Shown: positions 47,938-57,194, numbered from the stretch's first letter. The stretch is 64,000 bases of DNA from Mesobaculum littorinae (GCF_004011175.1 NZ_RQXX01000001.1:496001-560000); one strand, 5' to 3'. Translations and numbers: made by a program. The notes: generated by a model not told the origin, from the letters alone.

Positions 47938-50244
47938 ATGGAAAAGTTCGGAAAGTCGCAATCCGTCACGCGGAAGGAGGACGTGCGGCTGCTGACCGGC
48001 GCGGGGCGTTACGTGGACGATATCGCGCCCGAAGGTGCGCTGTTTGCCGTCTTCCTCCGGTCGCCCGTGGCGCATGCCCGCTTGACCGGCATCGATGCCG
48101 CCGACGCGCGCGAGATGCCCGGCGTGCAGATGGTCATGACCGCCGCCGAGGTCGACGAGATGGGCGCCGACAACACCGTCGCCTTCGTTCCCGGCACCAA
48201 TGCCGACGGTACCCCGGGCGCTCAGCCGCCGCGCCCCTTCCTGGCGACCGATCGCCTGCGCTTCGTGGGTGAACCCGTGGCAATGGTCGTGGCCGAGACG
48301 CTGGCGCAGGCCAAGGACGCGGCCGAGGCGATCATGCTGGAAACCGATGATCTGGATCCTCATATTGCGCTGGCGCCGGGCGGCGAGGCGCTGCACGACG
48401 AGGCGCCCGACAACATCGCGCTCGATTTCGCGCTTGGCGAGAAAGAGGCGACCGACGCGGCCTTTGCCAAGGCCGCCCACACGGTCAAGCTGACGTTGGA
48501 CGATCACCGGGTGATCGTGAACTCGATGGAGCCGCGCGGCTGCTTTGCCGAGATGGACGGCGACCGGCTGCACCTGTGCTTCGGCGGGCAGGGCGTCTGG
48601 GCGATCAAGGCCCAGCTGGTCCGCGCCCTGAAGATGCCCGAGGATGCGATCCGCGTCTCGACCCCGGATGTGGGTGGCGGCTTCGGCATGAAGGGGTTTG
48701 CCTACCCCGAGTATTTCCCCGTCGCCCTGGCCGCCCGCGCGCTGGGACGTCCGGTGCGGTGGATGTCCGACCGCACCGAGGCGATGCTCAGCGACAATGG
48801 CGGCCGCGACCTGGTGAGCGAGGCCGAGATGGCCTTTGACGCCGATCACAAGCTTCTGGGCTACCGGGTGCACAACACCTTCAACCTGGGCGCCTATTGT
48901 TCGAATTTCGGCCAGCTGATCCAGACGATGCTGTTCTCGCGCGTACTGATGGGGACGTATGAGTGCCAGGCCGCGCATCTGACGGCCCAGGCGATCTTCA
49001 CCAACACCGCGCCGGTCGATGCCTACCGTGGCGCGGGCCGGCCCGAGGCGATCTATGTGGTCGAGCGGATGATGGACTACGCCGCGCGCGAACTGGGCGT
49101 GGATCCGTGGGACCTGCGGCGCAAGAACTTCATTCCCGCGGACCGTTTCCCCTATACGTCGGTCACCGGCGAAACCTACGACGTGGGCGATTTCACCCGG
49201 GTCCTGGACCGGGCAGAGGTACTGAGCGACCGCGAGGGATTTGCCGCCCGCCGCGCCGCGTCCGAAGCACAGGGCAAGCTGCGCGGCCTTGGCGTGGCCT
49301 ATTACATCGAATCGATCCTCGGCTCGCCGGAAGAGGATTCGACGGTCGAGTTCAACGAGGACGGCACCGTCACGCTCTATTCCGGAACCCAGTCGAACGG
49401 GCAGGGGCACGAGACGGTCTATGCCCAGTTCCTGTCCGACCAGACCGGCATCCCGGCCGAGCTGATCGAGGTGGTTCAGGGCGACAGCGACCGTATCAAG
49501 AAGGGCGGCGGCACCGGCGGGTCGCGCTCGGTCACCGTGCAGAACAACGCCACGCTCGCCGCCGTGGGCACCATGGTCGAACGCTACAGCGCGTTCCTGG
49601 CCGACGAGATGGGCGTCGACCCCGCGCAGGTCAGCTTCGACGACGAACGCTTCCGAGCCGAGGGGTCGAACGTCAGCCCGACCTTTCTCGAGGCGGCCGG
49701 GATGGCACGCGCGGCGGGGCGCAGCGATCTGTTGCGGATCACCGAAACCGCGACGCTGCCGGCGCGGTCCTATCCCAACGGCGCCCATGTCGCCGAGATC
49801 GAGATCGACCGCGCTACGGGTGTGTTAACCGTTGCCCGCTATACCGTGGTGGATGATTTCGGAAACCTCATAAATCCGATGCTGGCCGAAGGGCAGGTGC
49901 ATGGGGGCGTGGCGCAGGGGCTGGGGCAGGCGGTGCTGGAGCATGCGATCTATGACGAAACCGGTCAGCCGCTGACCGCGACCTTCATGGACTACGGCAT
50001 GCCGCGCGCCGACAACCTGCCGATGATCGACTTTACGCCGCTGCCGGTGCCGTCGACCGCGAACCCGATGGGCATGAAGGGCTGCGGCGAGGCGGGAACC
50101 GTGGGCGCCTTGCCCGCGCTCGGCAATGCCGTGATGGACGCGCTCTGGCCCTTGGGCGTGCGGCGGGCCGACATGCCCTTCACGCCGCTTCGGATCTGGC
50201 AGATGCTGGAGGCCGCGGATGGTACACAGGTGGCAGCGGAATAA
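47938..50244 (+). CDS. Molybdenum hydroxylase large subunit (CoxL form II-like), orphan
   Basis: A 768-residue xanthine-oxidase-family catalytic subunit that binds molybdopterin-cytosine dinucleotide. The active-site loop reads AYRGAGR (near 361), the form II/CoxL-like version, not the AYXCSFR of true CO dehydrogenase. GGGFGMKG (near 245), GQGHETVYAQF and the catalytic Glu in GCGEAGTVG (near 717) are intact. ATG 47938 follows GGGAGAGAG. No small (2Fe-2S) or medium (FAD) subunit is adjacent, nor a CoxD/E/F maturation gene. The substrate is unknown and partners must be encoded elsewhere. It overlaps the next gene by 26 bases. Confidence 0.9.
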   Translation: MEKFGKSQSVTRKEDVRLLTGAGRYVDDIAPEGALFAVFLRSPVAHARLTGIDAADAREMPGVQMVMTAAEVDEMGADNTVAFVPGTNADGTPGAQPPRPFLATDRLRFVGEPVAMVVAETLAQAKDAAEAIMLETDDLDPHIALAPGGEALHDEAPDNIALDFALGEKEATDAAFAKAAHTVKLTLDDHRVIVNSMEPRGCFAEMDGDRLHLCFGGQGVWAIKAQLVRALKMPEDAIRVSTPDVGGGFGMKGFAYPEYFPVALAARALGRPVRWMSDRTEAMLSDNGGRDLVSEAEMAFDADHKLLGYRVHNTFNLGAYCSNFGQLIQTMLFSRVLMGTYECQAAHLTAQAIFTNTAPVDAYRGAGRPEAIYVVERMMDYAARELGVDPWDLRRKNFIPADRFPYTSVTGETYDVGDFTRVLDRAEVLSDREGFAARRAASEAQGKLRGLGVAYYIESILGSPEEDSTVEFNEDGTVTLYSGTQSNGQGHETVYAQFLSDQTGIPAELIEVVQGDSDRIKKGGGTGGSRSVTVQNNATLAAVGTMVERYSAFLADEMGVDPAQVSFDDERFRAEGSNVSPTFLEAAGMARAAGRSDLLRITETATLPARSYPNGAHVAEIEIDRATGVLTVARYTVVDDFGNLINPMLAEGQVHGGVAQGLGQAVLEHAIYDETGQPLTATFMDYGMPRADNLPMIDFTPLPVPSTANPMGMKGCGEAGTVGALPALGNAVMDALWPLGVRRADMPFTPLRIWQMLEAADGTQVAAE

Positions 50245-51403
50245 ACAGGCGCGTCCGGCCCCCGGACGGGGCCGGGATCCGACCGCCAAGGCCGCCGGTG
50301 GTCTTCCTCGACGGGCGCGGCTTCTGGCATTGTGGCCGGTCCGCTGCCTCTTCGGGGGGATTTGGGGCCTGCGCGCGCGCCTCAGGGCGGGCCGCGCCGG
50401 TCCCGCCCTGGCGCGGGTGCGTCGGCCGGTGGACCACGTCATCATCCTCGACGGCACGTTGTCGACCCTGACACGCGGCCAGGAAACAAACGCGGGGCTT
50501 ACCTACAAGCTCCTGCGCGACCGCATGCCGACGGCGCGGCTTGCCCTGCGCTACGAACCCGGCATCCAGTGGCAGGACTGGCGCGGGTCGATGGACGTGA
50601 TCCAGGGGCGGGGCATCAACCGCCAGATCCGTCGGGCCTACGGCGCCCTGGCCTCGCGCTGGCGGCCGGGGGATCGCATCTACCTCTTCGGTTATTCCCG
50701 CGGCGCCTACGCGGTGCGGTCGCTGGCGGGGATCATCGACAGCGTGGGCCTCCTGCGACCCGAGCATGCCACCGAACGCTGGGTCGAGCAGGCCTACCGC
50801 CACTACCGTGCCGCCCCGAACAGCCCCACCGCGCGGGCGTTCCGCCGCAGCTACTGTCACGATGACGTGCCGATCGAGATGATCGGGGTCTGGGATACGG
50901 TCAAGGCGCTGGGGCTGAGGCTGCCGATCATCTGGCGCTGGAGCGAGGGGGCGCATGCCTTTCACAGCCACGATCTGGGGCTGTCGGTTCGGCGCGGCTA
51001 CCACGCGCTGGCGCTGGACGAGACGCGCGATGCCTATGCTCCGGTGCTCTGGACCACGCCGCCGGGGTTTGCGGGCGAAATCGTGCAGATGTGGTTCCCC
51101 GGCACGCATGGCGACGTGGGTGGACAGCTCGGCGGCGACGACCGGGCGCGCCCGCTGTCGAACCTGCCCCTGACATGGATGCTCGACCGGGCCGAGGCCG
51201 CGGGGCTGGACCTGCCGCCCGGCTGGCGCGCCCGCTTTCCGGTCGACGCCACCGCCCCGTCGGTCGGCACGTTGCGCGGCTGGGGCAAGTTCTTCCTTGC
51301 CCGCCATGCCCGCGTCGTCGGATGCGACCCCTCAGAGGCGATCCATCCCGCCGCAGAGGCCCCTCAACCCATTGCCTCGGGCACCCTCACCGCCGACGTC
51401 TGA
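50219..51403 (+). CDS. DUF2235 alpha/beta hydrolase domain protein
   Basis: A 394-residue protein with the DUF2235 domain: start VDHVIILDGTLSTLTRG (about 70-86), nucleophile elbow FGYSRGAYAVRSLAG (GxSxG, Ser near 160), and the Asp/His region VWDTVKALGL and WFPGTHGDVGGQ. Members include phospholipase effectors and uncharacterised cytoplasmic hydrolases. The first 65 residues are very basic and lack a signal peptide. GGAGG lies six bases before ATG 50219, which is inside the end of the coxL-like gene. No type VI secretion genes are near, so an effector role is not supported. Confidence 0.85.
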   Translation: MVHRWQRNKQARPAPGRGRDPTAKAAGGLPRRARLLALWPVRCLFGGIWGLRARLRAGRAGPALARVRRPVDHVIILDGTLSTLTRGQETNAGLTYKLLRDRMPTARLALRYEPGIQWQDWRGSMDVIQGRGINRQIRRAYGALASRWRPGDRIYLFGYSRGAYAVRSLAGIIDSVGLLRPEHATERWVEQAYRHYRAAPNSPTARAFRRSYCHDDVPIEMIGVWDTVKALGLRLPIIWRWSEGAHAFHSHDLGLSVRRGYHALALDETRDAYAPVLWTTPPGFAGEIVQMWFPGTHGDVGGQLGGDDRARPLSNLPLTWMLDRAEAAGLDLPPGWRARFPVDATAPSVGTLRGWGKFFLARHARVVGCDPSEAIHPAAEAPQPIASGTLTADV

Positions 51404-51489
51404 TCCAGACACCGCGCCCGTGATCGCCGAAAGGCCCGCGCACACGGCTTTACTCTCCCCAACCTCGCCCATCCGGGCGCGCGCCCCTG

Positions 51490-51523
51490 CTTCTTCTCTT
51501 CAAAAATACTCTCGCCGAAGGCG
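51490..51523 (-). repeat. Intergenic repeat, copy 2 (inverted)
   Basis: On the minus strand it reads GAGAGTATTTTTGAAGAGAAGAAG-like sequence, matching the copy at 23576-23608 in core and tail. It lies between convergent DUF2235 and metF genes, as copy 1 lies between convergent usg and speE. The remainder of the 222-base gap shows no gene. Confidence 0.6.
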
Positions 51524-51625
51524 ATCCCACCGTATGCCTCCCCGCGCGACCCGCGCTCCTCTCGCGCGCCGGCCGCCTGAGATCCCACCGCACCCCCCGG
51601 TTCCCCCAATGACCGACGCCGAGCG

Positions 51626-52486
51626 TCAGGCCACCCGTTCCAGCGCCTGCGCCGGCACGATCCCCATCGCCCGCACCACGTCGCGGGTCAGCTCTGGCGC
51701 ATTCAGGGTGTAGAAGTGGAAATCCTCCACGCCCTCGTCGCGCAGATCCGACACCAGCTCGGCGGCGATGGCGGTGGCCAGCAGGCGCTCGGTCCCGTCG
51801 CGCTGCGCGTTGGCAAAGGCTTGCGCGACCCAGGGCGGCACCGGCGTGCCCGCACGCTCGGCAAAACGGCGGACGCCGTCCCAATTGGCGATCGGCAGGA
51901 TGCCCGGGATCACCGGCCGGTCGATCCCCGCGCGCTGGCAGGCGTCGCGGAACCGCAGGAATGTCTCGGCCTCGAAGAAGAACTGGGTGATCGCCGACCC
52001 GGCTCCGGCTTCGAACTTGCGCTTCAGCCAGGCGATGTCGGCCCCGTCAAAGGCCGCCTCGGGGTGCGGATCGGGATAGGCGCCGACGCGGATGTGGAAA
52101 TCGCCCGTCTCGGCCAACGCCTCGATCAGCGCGGTACTGTCGGCAAAGCCGTCGGGATGGGCCGTGAACCCCGCGCTGCCCTTGGGTGCATCGCCCCGCA
52201 AGGCCACGATCTGGCGCAGCCCGGCCTTGGCATAGCGGCGGGCGACGGCCAGCGTTTCCCTGCGCGTGGCGCCCACGCAGGTCAGGTGCGCGGCGACCTC
52301 CAGCCCCCAGTTTCGGCGGATCGTCTCGACCGCGTCATGGGTCAGGTCGCGCGTGGTGCCGCCCGCGCCATATGTCACCGACACGAAGTCGGGGCCGAGC
52401 GGGGCCAGCGTGCGCACCGTCTCCCACAGCCGGAACGAGGCGTCGAGCGAGCGGGGCGGGAAGAATTCGAACGAAATCCGTGTCAT
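51626..52486 (-). CDS. metF: Methylenetetrahydrofolate reductase MetF
   Basis: MetF reduces methylene-tetrahydrofolate to methyl-tetrahydrofolate for methionine synthesis, using FAD and NADH. The 286-residue protein has the family start ISFEFFPPRS, VSVTYGAGGTTRD, AHLTCVGATR, IVALRGDAP, the FAD/folate region SAITQFFFE and the C-terminal HFYTLN. ATG 52486 is the family start. It is divergent from a MetR-like regulator with a matching operator between them. Confidence 0.97.
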   Translation of the reverse strand: MTRISFEFFPPRSLDASFRLWETVRTLAPLGPDFVSVTYGAGGTTRDLTHDAVETIRRNWGLEVAAHLTCVGATRRETLAVARRYAKAGLRQIVALRGDAPKGSAGFTAHPDGFADSTALIEALAETGDFHIRVGAYPDPHPEAAFDGADIAWLKRKFEAGAGSAITQFFFEAETFLRFRDACQRAGIDRPVIPGILPIANWDGVRRFAERAGTPVPPWVAQAFANAQRDGTERLLATAIAAELVSDLRDEGVEDFHFYTLNAPELTRDVVRAMGIVPAQALERVA

Positions 52487-52553
52487 CGGGCGCAGGTCCT
52501 TGTGCAGCGTGGCGTCTTGAAGCTTGGGGGCAGATGTGGCACCTGATCGCTGC

Positions 52554-52566
52554 TGAGACAAATTCA
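52554..52566. promoter_or_regulatory. MetR box candidate TGAG-N5-TTCA
   Basis: TGAGACAAATTCA matches the MetR consensus TGAA-N5-TTCA with one mismatch and lies between the divergent metF and metR starts. Confidence 0.65.
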
Positions 52567-52594
52567 TAATCCTAAAGAAGGTCATGAGTTCGAC

Positions 52595-53512
52595 ATGCAT
52601 ATCGAGTTCCGGCACCTCAAGACCATCAAGGCGATCCACGACACCGGGGGACTGGCGCGGGCGGCCGAGCGGCTGCACATCACGCAGTCGGCGCTCAGCC
52701 ATCAGGTAAAGGGCCTGGAAGATCAGGCGGGGGTCGAGCTGTTCGTGCGCCGGACAAAGCCTCTCAAGCTTTCGGCGGCGGGCCTGCGGCTTTTGAAGCT
52801 GGCAGAACGCATCCTGCCCGAGATCGCGGCGCTCGAGGATGAGTTCTCGGGCCTTCGCTCGGGGCGGGCGGGGCGCATGCATATCGCCATCGAATGCCAC
52901 GCCTGCTTCGAATGGCTGTTTCCGGTGCTCGAGAAGTTCCGCCATGCCTGGCCGGAGGTTGATGTCGACATTCGTCCGGGCCTGGCCTTCGGCGCGTTGC
53001 CCGCCCTGCAGCGCGAAGAGGTTGACCTGGTGATCTCCTCCGATCCCGAAACGCTCGACTGTGTCGAGTTCACGCCGCTTTTCGACTACGAGCCGCGGTT
53101 CGTCGCCGCGGCAAAGCACCCCCTGGCCGACAAGCCCTTTGTCGAGGCCGAGGATTTCCGTGACGAGACGCTGATCACCTATCCCGTGGACCGGGCGCGG
53201 CTCGACGTCTTCAGCCAGCTTCTGACGCCGGCCAAGGTCGAACCCCGGGGCGTGCGGCAGGTCGAGTTGACGGCGGTCATCCTGCTGCTCGTGGCGTCGC
53301 AGAGGGGGGTCGCGGTGCTGCCCGACTGGGTGTTGCGGGACCTGCGGTCGCAGTCCGACTACATCAGCCGCCCGATCACCGCGCAGGGGCTGACGCGCAG
53401 GCTTTACGCCGCGACGCGCGCGGACGAGACGGCACAGCCCTTCGTCGCGCACCTGTTGCGGCTGGCCCGGACCGAGCCGCTGAAGTTGCGCGCCGCTGCC
53501 GCTTTGCCTTGA
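52595..53512 (+). CDS. metR: LysR-family regulator MetR
   Basis: A 305-residue LysR regulator whose sequence matches MetR, the homocysteine-responsive activator of methionine genes. The N-terminal HTH is HLKTIKAIHDTGGLARAAERLHITQSALSHQVKGLEDQ. The effector domain (about 92-300) includes AIECHACFEWLFPVLEKFR, a MetR-typical block, and LPDWVLRDL. Position divergent from metF and the box between them support the assignment. Confidence 0.92.
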   Translation: MHIEFRHLKTIKAIHDTGGLARAAERLHITQSALSHQVKGLEDQAGVELFVRRTKPLKLSAAGLRLLKLAERILPEIAALEDEFSGLRSGRAGRMHIAIECHACFEWLFPVLEKFRHAWPEVDVDIRPGLAFGALPALQREEVDLVISSDPETLDCVEFTPLFDYEPRFVAAAKHPLADKPFVEAEDFRDETLITYPVDRARLDVFSQLLTPAKVEPRGVRQVELTAVILLLVASQRGVAVLPDWVLRDLRSQSDYISRPITAQGLTRRLYAATRADETAQPFVAHLLRLARTEPLKLRAAAALP

Positions 53513-53569
53513 GCTACGGGCCGCGCGGCCGTATAGAGCCCCTTCGTCGGAACATCGGAGCCTCACCGG

Positions 53570-54355
53570 ATGCAGGGCAGCGCCAATCTCAACGTCATGA
53601 TCAAGGCCGCGCGCAAGGCGGGTCGGTCCCTGGTCAAGGATTTCCGCGAGGTCGAGAACCTTCAGGTCTCGTCCAAGGGTGCGGGAGACTTCGTAAGCCG
53701 CGCCGATATCGCGGCCGAGAACATCGTGCGCGAGACGTTGATGGAGGCGCGCCCGAACTATGGCTGGTGCGCCGAGGAATCGGCCGAGGTCGAGGGCAAG
53801 GACCCGACGCGCCGCTGGATCGTCGACCCGCTGGACGGCACCACCAACTTCCTGCACGGGTTGCCGCACTGGTGCGTGTCGATCGCGCTTGAGCACAAGG
53901 GCGAGATCGTGTCGGCCGTCGTCTACGACCCCGCCAAGGACGAGATGTTCGTCGCCGAAAAGGGTGGCGGTGCCTTCATGAACGAAAGTCGCCTGCGGGT
54001 GTCGGGCCGGTCGCGGATGATCGAGTGCATCTTTGCCACGGGTCTGCCCTTCGGAGGCCGATCGGACCTGCCCGCGACGCTGAAGGACCTTGGCCGGCTG
54101 CTGCCCGCCACAGCCGGTGTGCGCCGCTGGGGGGCTGCGGCGCTCGACCTCGCCTATGTGGCGGCGGGCCGCTACGACGGGTTCTGGGAACGGCGCCTGA
54201 ATGCCTGGGACATGGCCGCGGGCCTTCTGATCGTGCGCGAAGCCGGCGGTTTCGTCCAGTCGATCGACCCCGAGCATAACCCGGTCGAAACCGGTGCGGT
54301 GATCGCGGCGAACGAAGCTGTGTTCGAGAACTTCGCCAAGGTCATCCGCGGGTAA
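53570..54355 (+). CDS. suhB: Inositol-1-monophosphatase family protein (SuhB)
   Basis: A 261-residue Mg-dependent phosphatase. Metal-ligand motifs are EES (near 67-69), WIVDPLDGTTNFLHGLP (near 83-99) and NAWDMAAGLLIVREAGG (near 209-225). In bacteria SuhB also acts in transcription antitermination at rRNA operons. ATG 53570 has GGAG nine bases before it; ATG 53597 is a weaker alternative. It follows metR by 57 bases on the same strand. Confidence 0.93.
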   Translation: MQGSANLNVMIKAARKAGRSLVKDFREVENLQVSSKGAGDFVSRADIAAENIVRETLMEARPNYGWCAEESAEVEGKDPTRRWIVDPLDGTTNFLHGLPHWCVSIALEHKGEIVSAVVYDPAKDEMFVAEKGGGAFMNESRLRVSGRSRMIECIFATGLPFGGRSDLPATLKDLGRLLPATAGVRRWGAAALDLAYVAAGRYDGFWERRLNAWDMAAGLLIVREAGGFVQSIDPEHNPVETGAVIAANEAVFENFAKVIRG

Positions 54356-54590
54356 CTCCCCCGGCCCGGGCAGGCCCGGACCGCATGGCCATCCTTCGGG
54401 GCCCAGGTGCCCCTAAGGACGTCGTGCCGATCCGCGCGAGGTTGGATATCTTCCGGCCGGGGTGACCCTGCGCGCCGAAGATCCTCGTCTGCGAACGGGC
54501 TTCGGAACGGTCCCACATCTCGCGACAGCTTGCTTGCGGCAAGGTAACGTCCTCCGCTGACCGGCGGGTAAGCGGGGCGGGCGGCAGCGG

Positions 54591-54621
54591 GGCGGGCGCT
54601 TGCCGTATCGGCGCGCCCGCC
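54591..54621 (-). other. Hairpin downstream of the lytic transglycosylase gene
   Basis: GGCGGGCGC and GCGCCCGCC form a nine-pair stem just after the transglycosylase stop. No T-run follows. The rest of the gap 54356-54627 shows no gene. Confidence 0.4.
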
Positions 54622-54627
54622 GCGGTG

Positions 54628-55863
54628 TCAGCCCAGCCGCGACAGCAGCGCGGTCGAGGGCTCTCCGGTCGGCGCCATTCCGTTGGCCTGCTGGAAGGCG
54701 CGGATCGCCGCCTGCGTGTCGGGGCCGATCACGCCGTCCGCCCCGCCCGTATCATAGCCGCGCGCGGTCAGGCGTTGCTGCAGGCGGATGCGGTCGTCCT
54801 TGCGCAGACCGTAGCGGTCGGGCGGAAAGCTCGCCTGGATCGGGCCGCCGCCACGGATCCGGTCGGCAAGATGGCCGATCCCGATCACGTAGTTCGTCGA
54901 GTTGTTGTAGCGCCGGATCACCCCGAAATTCGAGAAGGTCAGGAAGCCGGGGCCCGAAGATTCGGGCACCAGAAGCGTCGCCTGACCGCCCCCCGACAGC
55001 CCGCCGCCGGCGGCGCGCGTCACGCCCAGCCCGGACCAGTCCGCCAGCGACCGGGTGCTGCCCGACAGCCCCATTGCGCCGGCGGGCACGCGCACCTCGT
55101 AACCCCAGGGCACGCCCCGGCTCCAGCCCATGCGCGCGAGGTAGTTCGCGGTCGAGGCCAGCGCGTCGGTGGGGTCGTCCGACCAAATGTCGCGCCGCCC
55201 GTCGCCGCCGAAATCCACCGCGTAGGCCTGGTAGGAGGTCGGGATGAACTGGGTGTGGCCCATGGCGCCGGCCCAGCTTCCGGTCAGGCCGGAAGGCGTG
55301 GTGTCGCCGCGGTCGAGGATCTGCAGCGCCGCGATCAGCTGTTTTTCGAAGAACGCGCCGCGCCGCCCGTCATAGGCCAGCGTCGCCAGTGCCGAGATCG
55401 TGGGAATGTCGCCGCGCCGCGCGCCGTAGCGGCTTTCCAGCCCCCAGATCGCGGTGACGATGGCGGGATCGACGCCGTAGCGCGACTCGATCCCGCCCAG
55501 CAGCGCACGGTGCCGGGCGAACATCGACCGCCCGGTCGCCACCCGTTCGTCCGAGGCCGCGATGGCGAGGTAATCCTCGAGCGTGCGGTTGAATTCGGTC
55601 TGGTTGCGGTCCCGCTCGACCACGCCGGGCAGAAAGCCCGCGGCGGGCAGCGCACGGTTCAGCGTGGCGCCCGAGATGCCGGCTGCCGCGGCGCGCGGGC
55701 GGAAACCCGCGATCCAGGTGTCGAAGCCCGGATTCGCCACGGCGCGCATTGCCGGTTCGTCGGCCGGGGCGGTGCCCGGCCCGGCGCCGTAGCCCCCGCC
55801 GCCGCACCCCGAAAGTAGCGCCGCGCCCAATCCAAAGGTAAAGATCCGCCGATCCGCCTGCAT
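54628..55863 (-). CDS. Lytic murein transglycosylase lipoprotein with peptidoglycan-binding domain
   Basis: A 411-residue MltB-family enzyme that cleaves peptidoglycan to form 1,6-anhydromuropeptides. The N-terminus has a lipobox LSGC (Cys20), so it is probably anchored to the outer membrane. The catalytic Glu is in IWGLESRYGARRG, with AMGHTQFIPTSY, GDGRRDIWSDDPTDALASTANYL and FSNFGVIRRYNNSTNYVIGI following. A PG_binding_1 domain (about 345-408: LQQRLTARGYDTGGADGVIGPDTQAAIRAFQ) ends it. Confidence 0.94.
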   Translation of the reverse strand: MQADRRIFTFGLGAALLSGCGGGGYGAGPGTAPADEPAMRAVANPGFDTWIAGFRPRAAAAGISGATLNRALPAAGFLPGVVERDRNQTEFNRTLEDYLAIAASDERVATGRSMFARHRALLGGIESRYGVDPAIVTAIWGLESRYGARRGDIPTISALATLAYDGRRGAFFEKQLIAALQILDRGDTTPSGLTGSWAGAMGHTQFIPTSYQAYAVDFGGDGRRDIWSDDPTDALASTANYLARMGWSRGVPWGYEVRVPAGAMGLSGSTRSLADWSGLGVTRAAGGGLSGGGQATLLVPESSGPGFLTFSNFGVIRRYNNSTNYVIGIGHLADRIRGGGPIQASFPPDRYGLRKDDRIRLQQRLTARGYDTGGADGVIGPDTQAAIRAFQQANGMAPTGEPSTALLSRLG

Positions 55864-56191
55864 GCCTGTCTCCTGCCATATCTTCGCGCCACGGCCGGGT
55901 CTTCTGCCGGCGTCGTGGCGTGCCGCGTTCTGTCGTTGCCCGAAAGCCTATCCGACGGCGGCGCGGCGCGAAAGCGGCGGCAATGGCGGTGGGCGGGATT
56001 GGGCGGGTCTGCGCCCCGTGCACGGCAGGGACAGAAGGCGCGTGCGAGGGGGGGCGGGCTGCGGGCGCCCAACACGGCGTCTTCACTACCGGAGCCCCGC
56101 CTAGGCACGTCCGGCAAGGACCCCTCGACTCTCGGTCCAAGCGCCCCCATCTCCCGGGGGACCCCGATGGTTGCTGCAAGGAGCCCCGATC

Positions 56192-56761
56192 ATGCAACGC
56201 CCCGCCCTCTTTTTCCCATCCGCCATCGCTGCCACGGTCCTTCTGGCGGTGCCGGTCGCTGCGCAGGACATGGCGGTTCACGACGCCTGGATCACCGAGC
56301 CCGCGCCGATGGCCCGGGCGCTCGCCGCCTACATGACCCTCGACAACGCGGGAGACGCGGCGGTGACAGTCACCGGCTTCGATGCCCCGGGATTTGCCGG
56401 CGTGGATCTGCACGAAAGCCGCGAGGTCGATGGCGTGACCACCATGGCCCCCGTCGAGTCGCTTGAGGTCCCCGCCGGGGGGACGGTGGTTCTGGCCCCG
56501 GGCGGCTATCATGTCATGCTGATGGGGCCGGACGAGATGCCGTCTTTGGGTGATGACGTGCCGCTGACCCTGACGCTCGGCGACGGCACGAGCCTAGAGG
56601 TCATGGCCGACGTCCGCGCCCGCCCGGGGCGCGGCGGGGGCGGGGCCATGGGGCACGACGCTATCGATCACGGCGCCATGGACCACGATCATAAGGACCA
56701 CGGCACGGTGGACCATGGCGCGATGGATCATGGGGAAGGGGAGCACCGGACCACGGAGTGA
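56192..56761 (+). CDS. PCuAC-type periplasmic copper chaperone with His-rich tail
   Basis: PCuAC proteins carry Cu(I) to cytochrome oxidase. The 189-residue product has a signal peptide ending VAAQD (about 25) and a cupredoxin-like domain with the exact ligand pattern H-x10-M-x21-H-x-M (HESREVDGVTTM ... YHVML M). After about residue 140 there is a tail rich in His, Asp and Met (MGHDAIDHGAMDHDHKDHG then similar), a likely extra copper site. ATG 56192 has AGGAG nine bases before it. No Sco or oxidase gene is nearby. The 329-base gap before it shows no clear gene. Confidence 0.92.
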   Translation: MQRPALFFPSAIAATVLLAVPVAAQDMAVHDAWITEPAPMARALAAYMTLDNAGDAAVTVTGFDAPGFAGVDLHESREVDGVTTMAPVESLEVPAGGTVVLAPGGYHVMLMGPDEMPSLGDDVPLTLTLGDGTSLEVMADVRARPGRGGGGAMGHDAIDHGAMDHDHKDHGTVDHGAMDHGEGEHRTTE

Positions 56762-56837
56762 GGGCCGCGCTGCCTCGCACCAGTGGACTGCGCGTGCGGG
56801 CGGCAACATGGCCCCGGATCGCCGTGAACAGCCGCGA

Positions 56838-57162
56838 CGGGGACGGCTGGACACCCACGTCCCCGCCCGCCGCTGCTGCGCTTTGCCGGTAGCGCCATGC
56901 CGGCCCTCGTGACGATGGAAGCCTGCGGGACGTCGTCCCCCGGCGGGGCGTCTTTAGCGGGGGGCCCCGAGCACGGTCGGACCTGTCGCGGATCGGCGCG
57001 ACTGGGCTAATCCGGTCGCTCATTCCGTCGCACGCATACGCGGCATCGCCCCCGGCCTCTACCGGGCTGCGGGGGCGACCGGACGGGCGTGTTTGCCCCG
57101 GACGGACCATTCGCCGCGGCAGCGATCCCGGGAGGCGGCCTTGCTCCTCCGGGGCCCGGAGG
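56838..57162. other. 434-base intergenic stretch with three strong inverted repeats
   Basis: Between the copper chaperone and the exporter I see no gene, but three perfect stems. CGGGGACG/CGTCCCCG lies at 56838-56865, CGCCCCCG/CGGGGGCG at 57047-57077, and CCTCCGGG/CCCGGAGG at 57146-57162. They may be terminators, a structured RNA or chance in GC-rich DNA. Confidence 0.4.
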
Positions 57163-57194
57163 CTAACAGACCCCCGCAGCAAAGAGGGTGAGAC

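Noticed and set aside
47938-50244. Form I carbon monoxide dehydrogenase
   Set aside because: The active-site loop is AYRGAGR, not AYXCSFR, and no coxM/coxS lie beside it.
52487-54277. Upstream in-frame extension of metF to 883 residues
   Set aside because: It runs antisense through metR and suhB; the MetF family begins at ATG 52486.
54356-54590. Possible gene between suhB and the transglycosylase
   Set aside because: Only short shadow ORFs, no ribosome site and no recognisable protein.
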